Below, one piece after another: positions 55,186 through 63,126 of a stretch of DNA of 64,000 bases. The translations under genes were made by a program, and so were the position numbers. A model generated the notes under the pieces. That model had not been told where the DNA came from, made no database searches, and saw nothing but the letters and a program-made list of their open reading frames with translations. The stretch lies in contig CAKSLH010000005.1 of assembly GCA_934466515.1 (NCBI GenBank), positions 1 to 64,000 on the forward strand, written 5' to 3'. How positions within the stretch are numbered: position 1 is the stretch's first letter; each line of letters opens with the position of its first letter. The DNA comes from an uncultured Eubacteriales bacterium. Its GTDB lineage: Bacteria > Bacillota > Clostridia > Oscillospirales > Acutalibacteraceae.

Positions 55186-56076
55186 TTAAAAATTAAATCC
55201 GCATTCCTTTAACTTTTCTTTTAAATTATTCTTTGCGCTTTCGGTCATGGGATAAAGAGGAAGTCTGCAGGGTCCTGCATTAAGACCCAAAATATTCATA
55301 GCCTCTTTAACCGGAATCGGGTTAACATCCGAGAAGAGCGCATTCATAAGACCCGTATATTTTATCTGCAATTTTGTTGCCTTTTTTGTTTCGCCGTTTA
55401 AATAAGCCATGCAAAGCTCGTGCATCTGCTTAGGAGCAAAATTAGAAAGCACGGAAATAACGCCTATACCGCCGAGCGACATAATCGGAACGGTCTGATC
55501 GTCGTTTCCCGAATAAATGTCCAGATCGTCGCCGCAAAGATACTTTGTCTGAGCGACAGAGGAAAGGTCGCCGTTTGCTTCCTTAACAGCAACAATGTTT
55601 TCATGCTTTGAAAGCTCCTTATAAGTTTCAGGCTTAATTGCAACGCCCGTTCTTGACGGAACATTGTAAAGAATAATCGGCTTATTTACTCTGTCCGCAA
55701 TATAATTATAATGAGCAACAAGTCCTCTTTGCGAGGTTTTGTTATAATAAGGAGTTACCATTAAAAACGCGTCTGCTCCTGCTTTTTCGGCATCGGCGCA
55801 AAGCTCCACGGAATAAACGGTATCATTACTTCCTGTTCCCGCGATAATCGGTACTTTTTTTTCGGCGACCGCGCTTGCAACCTCTATTACCTTAACATGC
55901 TCGTCATATCGCAGAGTGGATTTTTCTCCGGTTGTTCCGCAGATAACAAGGGCGTCAATTCCGCCGTCTATCTGATTTTTTACTAAGGTTTTTAAGCCTT
56001 CGAAATTAACGCTTCCGTCACTGTTCATAGGAGTGATAAGCGCTGTAGCCGCTCCGGTGAAAATTCTTTTTTTCAT
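55186..56076 (-). CDS. dapA: 4-hydroxy-tetrahydrodipicolinate synthase
   Basis: Condenses pyruvate with aspartate semialdehyde; 296 residues, TIM barrel. Schiff-base lysine in IVAVKEANGD near 162, Tyr in YNVPSRTG, and the GTTGE signature near 45. SD AAAGGGG fixes ATG 56076; an earlier in-frame ATG at 56121 is inside asd. Twenty bases separate it from asd and dapB. Confidence 0.95.
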   Translation of the reverse strand: MKKRIFTGAATALITPMNSDGSVNFEGLKTLVKNQIDGGIDALVICGTTGEKSTLRYDEHVKVIEVASAVAEKKVPIIAGTGSNDTVYSVELCADAEKAGADAFLMVTPYYNKTSQRGLVAHYNYIADRVNKPIILYNVPSRTGVAIKPETYKELSKHENIVAVKEANGDLSSVAQTKYLCGDDLDIYSGNDDQTVPIMSLGGIGVISVLSNFAPKQMHELCMAYLNGETKKATKLQIKYTGLMNALFSDVNPIPVKEAMNILGLNAGPCRLPLYPMTESAKNNLKEKLKECGFNF

Positions 56077-56096
56077 AAAAATATCCCCTTTAAAAA

Positions 56097-57176
56097 TTAG
56101 TCCATATAACCCTTTGCGCAAAGAAGTTCGGCTAATAAAACTCCGCCGCCTGCAGCTCCGCGCAAGGTATTATGTGAAAGACAAACAAATTTATAATCAT
56201 ACTGGGTATCTTCTCTGAGTCTGCCGAGGGAAATCGTCATTCCGCCCTCTAAGTTTCTGTTGAGCTTTGTCTGAGGCATATCGTTCTCGGTAAAATAATT
56301 TAAAAACTGCTTAGGAGCATGGGGGAGATTAAGCTTTTGAGGCTCTCCGCTGAAGGTCTCCCAAACCTTTAAAATCTGCTCTTTTGAAGGCTTATTTTTG
56401 AATTTAACAAAAACTGCCGCCATGTGTCCGTCCGAAACGGGAACTCTCAGGCACTGAGCCGTAAATTTAGGAGAAGAGGCAGGAACGATTTTTCCGTCTT
56501 CGATTGTTCCCCAAATTTTCAGCGGCTCCTGCTCGCTTTTTTCTTCTTCACCGCCGATATAAGGAATAACATTATCAATCATTTCGGGCCAGCGCTCAAA
56601 GGTTTTTCCGGCACCTGAAATTGCCTGATATGTGCAGACCAAGCATTTGTCAACGCCGAATTCCTTATCGAGAGGATAGAGAGCGGGAACATAGCTTTGA
56701 AGAGAGCAGTTTGATTTAACGGCAACAAAGCCTTTTTTTGTTCCGAGTCTTTTTCTTTGGCTTTCAATAATTCTGATATGCTCCGAATTAAGCTCGGGAA
56801 TAACCATAGGAACATCTTCGGTCATTCTGTGGGCGCTGTTATTTGAAATAACGGGGCACTCATGCTTTGCGTAGCTATCCTCAAGCACCTTTATTTCATC
56901 CTTTTTCATATCAACTGCGCAGAATACAAAATCAACCTTTTTTGTAACGGTTTCGATATCAGCAGCGTCGTCAATAACAATATTCTTAAGATTTTCGGGG
57001 ATAGGAGAAGTCATTGCCCATCTGTTGCTTACCGCTTCCTCGTAGGTCTTACCCGCGCTTCTCGGGCTTGCCGCAAGGGCTGTTACCTTAAACCACGGAT
57101 GATCCGCAAGCAAAAGCGCAAATCTTTGGCCTACCATACCCGTAGCGCCGATAATTCCGACATTATAGTGTTTCAT
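56097..57176 (-). CDS. asd: Aspartate-semialdehyde dehydrogenase (archaeal/fungal-type)
   Basis: Reduces aspartyl phosphate to aspartate semialdehyde, 359 residues. Rossmann motif GATGMVGQRF near 9-18, catalytic Cys in KSNCSLQS near 158 and His in GHMAAV near 255. The length and the TYQAISGAGK, IPYIGGEEEKSE segments fit the TIGR00978-type subfamily rather than the classic E. coli type. First gene of asd-dapA-dapB. No lysine riboswitch was found in the short 5' region. Confidence 0.92.
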   Translation of the reverse strand: MKHYNVGIIGATGMVGQRFALLLADHPWFKVTALAASPRSAGKTYEEAVSNRWAMTSPIPENLKNIVIDDAADIETVTKKVDFVFCAVDMKKDEIKVLEDSYAKHECPVISNNSAHRMTEDVPMVIPELNSEHIRIIESQRKRLGTKKGFVAVKSNCSLQSYVPALYPLDKEFGVDKCLVCTYQAISGAGKTFERWPEMIDNVIPYIGGEEEKSEQEPLKIWGTIEDGKIVPASSPKFTAQCLRVPVSDGHMAAVFVKFKNKPSKEQILKVWETFSGEPQKLNLPHAPKQFLNYFTENDMPQTKLNRNLEGGMTISLGRLREDTQYDYKFVCLSHNTLRGAAGGGVLLAELLCAKGYMD

Positions 57177-57252
57177 TTTACATTCTCCTTAAAAAAGTAT
57201 TGCCAAATTTCCTTTTGTGCAATATAATATATAATAATTATTTATCTTTATA

Positions 57253-57281
57253 AATATACCATTATCTTAGAAAAAAGTCAA
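57253..57281 (-). promoter_or_regulatory. Promoter of the asd operon
   Basis: On the minus strand TTGACT (57276-57281), 17-base spacer, TATATT (57253-57258). Confidence 0.75.
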
Positions 57282-57313
57282 TTAAAATACCTTTTTTACG
57301 GAGGAATTTTCAA

Positions 57314-58336
57314 ATGAAAACAACCGATTTTTATTATGACCTGCCTCAGGAGCTTATCGCGCAGACCCCTGTTTATCCGAGAGACTCCTCAAGGCTTTTA
57401 ATTTTAAACAAAAAAACAGGAGAATTAAAGCACGGTCATTTTTATGATATTATTGATTATTTAAACGAAGGCGACTGTCTTGTTCTTAATAATACAAGGG
57501 TTTTGCCTGCCCGTCTTTACGGTATCAGAGAGGATACAGGGTCGGTTGTTGAATTTGTCCTTTTAAAGCAGCGAGATCTGCTTACTTGGGAATGTCTTGC
57601 CGGCCCCGGGAAAAAAGCAAAAACAGGGAAGAAATTCAAGTTCAGCGACGAGCTTTCCTGCGAGGTAATTGATGTTTTAGAGGACGGGAACAGAATTATT
57701 AAATTTTCCTGTGACGGAGAATTTTTCTCGGTTCTCGATAAGGTCGGGCAAATGCCGCTTCCGCCTTACATAAAAGAAAAGCTTAAGGACAAGGAAAGAT
57801 ATCAGACTGTTTATTCAAAGGAATTAGGCTCAGCCGCCGCTCCTACGGCAGGACTTCATTTTACGGACGAATTACTCGAAAAGCTTAAAAATAAAGGCGT
57901 TAAGCTTGCTTTCGTCACCTTGCATGTGGGGCTCGGAACCTTCAGACCCGTTAAGGCTGAAAATATTGAGGATCATAAAATGCATTCCGAGCATTATTAT
58001 ATTCCTAAAGAGGCGGCGGATATGATAAACACCGCAAAAAGAAACGGGAAAAGGGTAATATGCGTCGGAACTACAGGCTGCAGGACAATTGAGAGCGCCG
58101 CAACGAAATTCGGTGAAATAAAGGAATGTGCGGACGATACCTCGATTTTTATTTATCCGGGGTATGAATTCAAATGTATGGACGGGCTGATAACCAATTT
58201 CCACCTGCCCGAAAGCACGCTTATAATGCTTGTTTCAGCTTTTGCAGGATATGAAAACACGATGAACGCTTATAAAACGGCGGTTAAGGAAAAATACAGA
58301 TTTTTCAGCTTCGGCGACGCAATGCTGATAATATAA
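57314..58336 (+). CDS. queA: S-adenosylmethionine:tRNA ribosyltransferase-isomerase QueA
   Basis: Adds the epoxycyclopentane ring to preQ1-tRNA in queuosine synthesis, 340 residues. The start [15 protein letters not shown] and the motifs [21 protein letters not shown] and [16 protein letters not shown] are family-diagnostic. SD GGAGG sits just upstream. Fifteen bases separate it from tgt. No preQ1 riboswitch is evident upstream. Confidence 0.96.
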   Translation: MKTTDFYYDLPQELIAQTPVYPRDSSRLLILNKKTGELKHGHFYDIIDYLNEGDCLVLNNTRVLPARLYGIREDTGSVVEFVLLKQRDLLTWECLAGPGKKAKTGKKFKFSDELSCEVIDVLEDGNRIIKFSCDGEFFSVLDKVGQMPLPPYIKEKLKDKERYQTVYSKELGSAAAPTAGLHFTDELLEKLKNKGVKLAFVTLHVGLGTFRPVKAENIEDHKMHSEHYYIPKEAADMINTAKRNGKRVICVGTTGCRTIESAATKFGEIKECADDTSIFIYPGYEFKCMDGLITNFHLPESTLIMLVSAFAGYENTMNAYKTAVKEKYRFFSFGDAMLII

Positions 58337-58351
58337 AGTCAGGAGAAATAA

Positions 58352-59482
58352 ATGTATAAGCTTATTAAAGAAGAAAACGGTGCAAGGCGCGGGGAATTTA
58401 TAACCAACAGAGGAACCGTTCAGACGCCTGCTTTCATGAACGTTGCAACGGCGGCGGCTATAAAAGGTGCTGTTTCCGCCGAAGATTTAAAAGAAATAAA
58501 CTGTCAGGTAATGCTTTCAAATACTTATCATCTTCATGTCAGACCGAGTGACGAAACCGTTAAAAAATGCGGCGGACTTCATAAATTCACTACTTGGGAC
58601 GGACCGATTTTAACCGACAGCGGCGGTTTTCAGGTTTTTTCGCTTGCAAAGCTCCGTCAGATAACAGAAGAGGGAGTTACTTTTCACAGCCATGTCGACG
58701 GAAGAAAAATTTTCATGGGTCCCGAGCAGAGCATGCAGATTCAGTCAAATTTAGGTTCGACAATCGCAATGGCTTTTGATGAATGTGTTGAGAATCCCGC
58801 AGAATATTCATATTCAAAGCAATCATGCGAGCGCACAACACGCTGGCTTAAAAGATGTAAAGCGGAAATGAGCAGACTTAACTCTCTTGATGATACAATA
58901 AATAAAGAACAGCTTCTGTTCGGAATAAATCAGGGCTGTACCTTCAATGATTTAAGAATTGAACACATGAAGCAGATAGCTGATTTGGAGCTTGACGGTT
59001 ATGCTGTAGGCGGACTTGCCGTAGGAGAGCCTACTGAGGTTATGTACGATGTTTTAGAGCATGTAACGCCCGTTATGCCAAAGGATAAAATAAGATATCT
59101 TATGGGCGTCGGAACCCCTGCTAATATTTTAAATGCCGTAGAGCGCGGAATTGACCTTTTTGACTGCGTTATGCCGAGCCGTAATGCAAGACACGGACAT
59201 TTATTTACGTCTCACGGAATTATAAATATAAATAATAACAAATACGAAACCGACATGGCGCCTATTGACGATAACTGCGGCTGTCCGGTTTGCAGAAGAT
59301 ATTCAAGAGCATATATAAGACATCTGCTTAAAGCAGGGGAAATGCTGTCCCAGCGTTTGCTCGTGCTTCATAATCTATGGTTTTATAATAATTTAATGAC
59401 TGAAATCCGAAATGCTCTCGACGAGGGAAGATTTGCGGAATTTAAGAAGGAAAAAGAAATAATTCTTTCGACAAGAATTTGA
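58352..59482 (+). CDS. tgt: Queuine/preQ1 tRNA-guanine transglycosylase
   Basis: Exchanges guanine 34 for preQ1 in GUN-anticodon tRNAs, 376 residues. Substrate-pocket motif TDSGGFQVFSL near 90, GGLAVGEP near 230, catalytic region around DCVMPSRNARHG near 275 and zinc ligands CGCPVCRRYSRAYIRHL near 305-320. Second gene of queA-tgt. No terminator is clear before the yajC promoter. Confidence 0.96.
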   Translation: MYKLIKEENGARRGEFITNRGTVQTPAFMNVATAAAIKGAVSAEDLKEINCQVMLSNTYHLHVRPSDETVKKCGGLHKFTTWDGPILTDSGGFQVFSLAKLRQITEEGVTFHSHVDGRKIFMGPEQSMQIQSNLGSTIAMAFDECVENPAEYSYSKQSCERTTRWLKRCKAEMSRLNSLDDTINKEQLLFGINQGCTFNDLRIEHMKQIADLELDGYAVGGLAVGEPTEVMYDVLEHVTPVMPKDKIRYLMGVGTPANILNAVERGIDLFDCVMPSRNARHGHLFTSHGIININNNKYETDMAPIDDNCGCPVCRRYSRAYIRHLLKAGEMLSQRLLVLHNLWFYNNLMTEIRNALDEGRFAEFKKEKEIILSTRI

Positions 59483-59509
59483 TTTAACATTATATTTACA
59501 AATAATTCC

Positions 59510-59538
59510 TTGCAATTATGTAAAGTTTTCTGTATAAT
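59510..59538 (+). promoter_or_regulatory. Promoter of yajC
   Basis: TTGCAA (59510-59515), 17-base spacer, TATAAT (59533-59538). Confidence 0.7.
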
Positions 59539-59573
59539 TAAAATTGTTAAATTTAATGGAGGTTTAAAACACA

Positions 59574-59918
59574 ATGAATTTTAATTTACTCACACTTGCG
59601 GCAGCGGCTTCTAATACTACAGGCGGCGGTGCCGGCGGCTCTCTTATGATGATAGGCATGCTCGTGCTTATGTTCGGTCTTATGTATTTTATCATAATCC
59701 GTCCGCAGAAGAAAAAAGAAAAAGAAGAAAAGAAAATGCGTGAAAATCTGCAGATCGGCGACGAAGTCGTTACAATCGGCGGAATTTACGGAAGAGTAGT
59801 TTCATTAAAGGAAGATACATTTGTTATCGAGTCTAAAAGCGATCACAGCAAGCTTACATTTGCGCGCTGGGCTCTTCAGCAGAACTTAACCGTTCATGAC
59901 GATGTTGCTTCAAAATAA
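59574..59918 (+). CDS. yajC: Preprotein translocase subunit YajC
   Basis: Small accessory of SecDF, 114 residues: short N-terminal lead, one membrane helix at about 24-42, then the diagnostic IIRPQKKKEKE stretch and DEVVTIGGIYGRVVSL. Its own promoter is upstream. The gene after it codes for a TIGR04086-type membrane protein, a common clostridial pairing. Confidence 0.93.
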   Translation: MNFNLLTLAAAASNTTGGGAGGSLMMIGMLVLMFGLMYFIIIRPQKKKEKEEKKMRENLQIGDEVVTIGGIYGRVVSLKEDTFVIESKSDHSKLTFARWALQQNLTVHDDVASK

Positions 59919-59927
59919 TAAGTAATT

Positions 59928-59982
59928 AAAATCCCCATGTTTAAATATACTTAATTATAAGTTATTTAAATGGGGGATTTTT
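59928..59982 (+). promoter_or_regulatory. Terminator-like hairpin containing the ribosome-binding site of the next gene
   Basis: AAAATCCCC (59928-59936) pairs with GGGGATTTT (59973-59981), TTTAAATA (59940-59947) with TATTTAAA (59963-59970), and ACTTA (59949-59953) with TAAGT (59958-59962) around ATTA. A T-run ends it. The SD GGGGGA (59972-59977) of the next gene lies in its 3' arm, only five bases from ATG 59983. Confidence 0.6.
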
Positions 59983-60387
59983 ATGTCCGTTAAAAACAGC
60001 GAATTATTTAAAAAAGAAAATATCAAAAAATTCTTTATAGGTGTTCTTTTAGGTATTGTCGCAACAGCCCTTCTTATTATTATAGCATCGGCTGTATTTT
60101 TATTTTTAAACATCAGCCGCTCATTTGCAGGGGCAACAGCGACCGTCTGTATTGCGGCAGGAGCATTTTTAAGCGCTTTTTATTCGGCTCGAAAAATCGG
60201 AGAAAAAGGATATCTGACAGGACTTATAACTGGACTGTTTTACTTTCTGTGCGTTACCTCCGCCGCGCTTGCGGTAAATAAAGGCGGAGTAACTTCAAAT
60301 ACGCTTTTTCATTTTATAATAATTATGCTTTCGTCCCTTATCGGAGGAATTACGGGCGTTAATAAATCATCAAAAAAATATATTTAA
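59983..60387 (+). CDS. TIGR04086-family membrane protein (DUF3792/YrzE-like)
   Basis: 134 residues, four predicted membrane helices (about 14-40, 45-65, 72-95, 105-125). Function unknown. The position right after yajC matches the family's usual place in Clostridia, often next to the SCIFF peptide genes scfA/scfB, which are not found here. Its SD lies inside a terminator-like hairpin. Confidence 0.75.
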   Translation: MSVKNSELFKKENIKKFFIGVLLGIVATALLIIIASAVFLFLNISRSFAGATATVCIAAGAFLSAFYSARKIGEKGYLTGLITGLFYFLCVTSAALAVNKGGVTSNTLFHFIIIMLSSLIGGITGVNKSSKKYI

Positions 60388-60392
60388 AAGTA

Positions 60393-60457
60393 AACACCTC
60401 TTCTAACACAATTGCATCTATGCTGCAAAAGTGTTAGAAGAGGTGTTAGAAAAATTT
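60393..60457 (+). terminator. Long perfect hairpin after the TIGR04086 gene
   Basis: AACACCTCTTCTAACAC (60393-60409) is fully complementary to GTGTTAGAAGAGGTGTT (60431-60447). The loop holds a second 5-bp stem, TTGCA (60412-60416) with TGCAA (60424-60428). AGAAAAATTTTTTT follows. It is longer than a usual terminator but serves as one. Confidence 0.75.
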
Positions 60458-60479
60458 TTTTGCAGACCGTTTTTTCTTA

Positions 60480-60513
60480 GTAAACAAAAAAGAACCCGCT
60501 TAAACAGCGGGTT
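60480..60513 (-). terminator. Terminator of tRNA-Lys (minus strand)
   Basis: AACCCGCT (60493-60500), loop TAAAC, AGCGGGTT (60506-60513). On the minus strand CTTTTTTGTTTACT follows. Confidence 0.8.
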
Positions 60514-60517
60514 TATA

Positions 60518-60593
60518 TGGTGGCCTATCGGGGAATCGAACCCCGGACACCTTGATTAAAAGTCAAGTGCTCTACCGGCTGAGCTAATAGACC
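60518..60593 (-). tRNA. tRNA-Lys (anticodon UUU)
   Basis: A 76-base tRNA with encoded CCA. Acceptor arms GGTCTAT and ATAGGCC (one G-U pair), D-loop AGCCGGTAGAGC, anticodon stem TTGA/TCAA with loop CTTTTAA (anticodon TTT), T-arm CCGGGG/CCCCG with TTCGATT. By family knowledge its U34 is a target of MnmA. Confidence 0.97.
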
Positions 60594-60616
60594 GTGTCAA
60601 AAAAGACAGCTTAATT

Positions 60617-60645
60617 ATTATATCAATATAAGCATTAAATGTCAA
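60617..60645 (-). promoter_or_regulatory. Near-perfect consensus promoter of tRNA-Lys
   Basis: On the minus strand TTGACA (60640-60645), 17-base spacer, TATAAT (60617-60622). A TGTC-N6-GACA palindrome (60596-60609) lies between it and the tRNA. Confidence 0.85.
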
Positions 60646-60718
60646 GAAAAAAATAGATATTTTTTAAATTATTTCTTAAAATACCCTTTATAGCCGAATT
60701 ATGCGCAAATACAGCAAA

Positions 60719-60760
60719 TTAACAGTCTTTGCCTTCCGCTAATATAATGGTAGCGGAGGG
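60719..60760 (+). promoter_or_regulatory. Palindromic operator-like site and promoter of the ZIP gene
   Basis: TTAACA (60719-60724), 18-base spacer, TATAAT (60743-60748). CCTTCCGCT (60732-60740) is complementary to AGCGGAGGG (60752-60760) around the -10, and the right arm contains the SD GGAGGG. A metal-responsive repressor site is a guess. Confidence 0.5.
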
Positions 60761-60767
60761 TCAAAAA

Positions 60768-61571
60768 ATGAGAAATTATATACTTATGGCTCTGCTTGCC
60801 ACACTCGGTACATGGTTTGTAACAGCCTTGGGGGCAGGTACGGTCATCTTTTTTAAAAAGCCAAAAGAAAAAGTTTTAAATCTTATGCTCGGATTTTCGG
60901 CAGGCGTTATGATAGCCGCCTCGTTTTGGTCGCTTTTGCAGCCGGCGATAGACAGAGCCGATGCTCTCAACTCAAAAATACCGCCATATTTAAGCGTTAC
61001 GATCGGTTTTATATTCGGTGCGGTATTTTTACTGATTTCTGATAAAATCGTTTCTAAGACGATTTCAGGCGCTGATATGAACACAAATGAAAAATCGGGC
61101 AAAAACAGAATGTTTATGCTTATTCTTTCCATTACTCTTCATAACATCCCAGAGGGACTTGCGGTAGGAGTGGCTTTCGGAGCTCTAAAAAACTCAAATG
61201 CTTCTTCAGAACAGATAATGGGTGCGGTCAGTATAGCGATAGGTATTGCATTGCAGAATTTTCCGGAGGGAGCGGCAGTATCTATTCCTTTAAGAAGAGA
61301 AGGTAAGTCAAGATTTAAAAGCTTTATAATCGGGCAGGCCTCTGGGCTTGTTGAACCCGTTGCAGGTATTATAGGCGCGGCGCTTGTTGTGTATGTAAAC
61401 GCAATCCTTCCTTATGCACTATCCTTTGCGGCAGGAGCTATGATACTTGTCGCGGTTCACGAGCTTATTCCCGAATGCCAGCAAAACAGGGAAGAAATGC
61501 CTTATTTTTCAACCCTCGGAATTATTGCGGGATTTTCGGTTATGATGCTTTTAGATGTTGCATTGGGATAA
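60768..61571 (+). CDS. ZIP-family metal transporter
   Basis: 267 residues, about eight helices. Histidine/glutamate metal-site motifs HNIPEGLAVG (near 125) and NFPEGAAVS (near 163) and the GLVEPVAGIIGA helix are characteristic of ZIP (ZupT-type) uptake of Zn2+ or related ions. TTG at 60729 is in frame, but SD GGAGGG at 60755-60760 fixes ATG 60768. It is a single gene with a palindrome over its promoter. Metal specificity is unknown. Confidence 0.9.
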   Translation: MRNYILMALLATLGTWFVTALGAGTVIFFKKPKEKVLNLMLGFSAGVMIAASFWSLLQPAIDRADALNSKIPPYLSVTIGFIFGAVFLLISDKIVSKTISGADMNTNEKSGKNRMFMLILSITLHNIPEGLAVGVAFGALKNSNASSEQIMGAVSIAIGIALQNFPEGAAVSIPLRREGKSRFKSFIIGQASGLVEPVAGIIGAALVVYVNAILPYALSFAAGAMILVAVHELIPECQQNREEMPYFSTLGIIAGFSVMMLLDVALG

Positions 61572-61572
61572 A

Positions 61573-61622
61573 AATAAACACGGCTATAAGGTAAATAAAA
61601 CCTTACAGCCGTGTTTATTATT
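61573..61622. terminator. Bidirectional terminator between ZIP gene and livF
   Basis: AATAAACACGGCT-A-TAAGG (61573-61591) pairs with CCTTA-C-AGCCGTGTTTATT (61601-61619), one mismatch. A- and T-rich flanks on both sides. Confidence 0.85.
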
Positions 61623-61635
61623 ATAATTTAAAATA

Positions 61636-62346
61636 TTAACCGCCGAGATATGCTTTTTTGACCATATCGCTTTCCATAAGCTCTTTTCCTGTACCGGTAA
61701 GAACGATTTTTCCGTTTTCAAGAACATAAGCTCTGTCGGAAATTGCAAGCGATTTACCCGCATTCTGCTCAACCAAAAGAATGGTTGTGCCGTCCTTGTT
61801 AATATGTTTGATAAGCTCAAAAACTTCATCAACGAGCAGGGGAGAAAGACCCATTGAAGGCTCGTCAAGCATAAGAAGCTTCGGCTTACTCATAAGCGCT
61901 CTGCCCATAGCAAGCATCTGCTGTTCTCCGCCTGAAAGAGTTCCTGCAATCTGTCCCTTTCTCTCGCAAAGTCTCGGGAAAAGGTTATAAATTTTTTCAA
62001 TATCTTCTTTAACGGCTTTTTTATCCTTGTTAAGGAACGCACCCATAAGCAGGTTCTCATAAACGGTAAGCTCCTGAAAAACTCTTCTGCCCTCTGGCAC
62101 CTGAGCCATTCCGAGACCTACAAGCTTATGCGCGGGAGTATGGGTAATATCCTTTCCGTCATAAGTAACCGTTCCGCCCTTTTTGGGAATAAGTCCGATA
62201 ACACTCTGCATGGTGGTGGTTTTTCCGGCACCGTTAGCACCGATAAGAGTTATAATTTCGCCCTCATCGACATTAAAGCTTATGCCCTTAAGAGCTTGTA
62301 TTACACCGTAAAATACTTCAAGATTTTTAATTTCAAGCAACGACAT
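61636..62346 (-). CDS. livF: Branched-chain amino-acid ABC transporter ATPase LivF
   Basis: 236 residues, one of two cytoplasmic ATPases of a Liv-type importer. Walker A GANGAGKTT near 37-45, signature LSGGEQQML near 138, Walker B LLMLDEPSMGLSP near 155, and the LivF-type VPEGRRVFQELTVYENLLMGA segment. It is last in the livM-livG-livF order, nine bases after livG. Confidence 0.93.
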   Translation of the reverse strand: MSLLEIKNLEVFYGVIQALKGISFNVDEGEIITLIGANGAGKTTTMQSVIGLIPKKGGTVTYDGKDITHTPAHKLVGLGMAQVPEGRRVFQELTVYENLLMGAFLNKDKKAVKEDIEKIYNLFPRLCERKGQIAGTLSGGEQQMLAMGRALMSKPKLLMLDEPSMGLSPLLVDEVFELIKHINKDGTTILLVEQNAGKSLAISDRAYVLENGKIVLTGTGKELMESDMVKKAYLGG

Positions 62347-62355
62347 AGCTTACTC

Positions 62356-63126
62356 CTAACCGCCGATATAGGCTTTAATAACTTCGGGATCGTTAAGTGC
62401 GTCTCTGGTTTTACCCTGAGCAAGAACCGTTCCGAAGTTAAGAACGGTAACTTCATCGCAAAGACCCGAAACAAATTTCATATCGTGCTCGATAAGAAGT
62501 ATTGTCATATCGAATTTATCACGGATAAGGAAAATTGTATCCATAAGGTCCTTTGTTTCATTCGGGTTCATTCCTGCCGCAGGCTCATCAAGAAGCAAAA
62601 GCTTCGGATTTGTAGCGAGCGCTCTTGCAATTTCAAGCTTACGCTGTTTTCCGTAGGGAAGATTGCAGGCAAGGTTGTTTCTTTCCTCTTCAAGGTCAAA
62701 TATGCGAAGAATTTCCTTAGCACGGTTTCTCATTGCCTTTTCAACCTTAAAATGCTTAGGAAGTCTTAAAACCGAGGTAAGAAAACCGCATTTGAATTCA
62801 GGCTGATTTGAAAGACCTACCATAACATTTCTGATAACGCTCATATTATTGAACAGTCTGATATTCTGGAAGGTTCTCGCAATGCCCTTATGATTGATTT
62901 TTTCCTGAGATTTGCCCTTTAAATCCTCGCCGTTTAGCAAAAATGTTCCGGTTGTAGGCTGATAAACGCCGGTAAGAAGGTTAAAAACAGTGGTTTTTCC
63001 GGCACCGTTAGGACCGACAAGACCGTAAATCTGATTTTTCTTAATTTTGAGATTAACATCCTGAACCGCTTTAAGACCGCCGAAGGAAATGCCGAGGTCA
63101 ATTGTTTCAAGTACATATTCAGACAT
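62356..63126 (-). CDS. livG: Branched-chain amino-acid ABC transporter ATPase LivG
   Basis: 256 residues. Walker A GPNGAGKTT near 38-46, LivG-type ARTFQNIRLFNNMSVIRNVMVG near 84-105, and Walker B LLLLDEPAAGMNP near 165, C-terminal end VIKAYIGG. Pairs with LivF as a heterodimer. It touches livM end to end (shared base 63126). Confidence 0.93.
   Translation of the reverse strand: MSEYVLETIDLGISFGGLKAVQDVNLKIKKNQIYGLVGPNGAGKTTVFNLLTGVYQPTTGTFLLNGEDLKGKSQEKINHKGIARTFQNIRLFNNMSVIRNVMVGLSNQPEFKCGFLTSVLRLPKHFKVEKAMRNRAKEILRIFDLEEERNNLACNLPYGKQRKLEIARALATNPKLLLLDEPAAGMNPNETKDLMDTIFLIRDKFDMTILLIEHDMKFVSGLCDEVTVLNFGTVLAQGKTRDALNDPEVIKAYIGG

Noticed and set aside
57177..57313. Possible lysine or preQ1 riboswitch between asd and queA
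   Set aside because: The whole divergent gap is only 137 bases, is taken up by an ordinary promoter for asd, and shows neither the lysine-riboswitch core nor a preQ1 pseudoknot next to queA.
60388..60767. SCIFF peptide gene (scfA) after the TIGR04086 gene
   Set aside because: Translating the gap shows no six-cysteine peptide; it holds terminators, tRNA-Lys and promoters.
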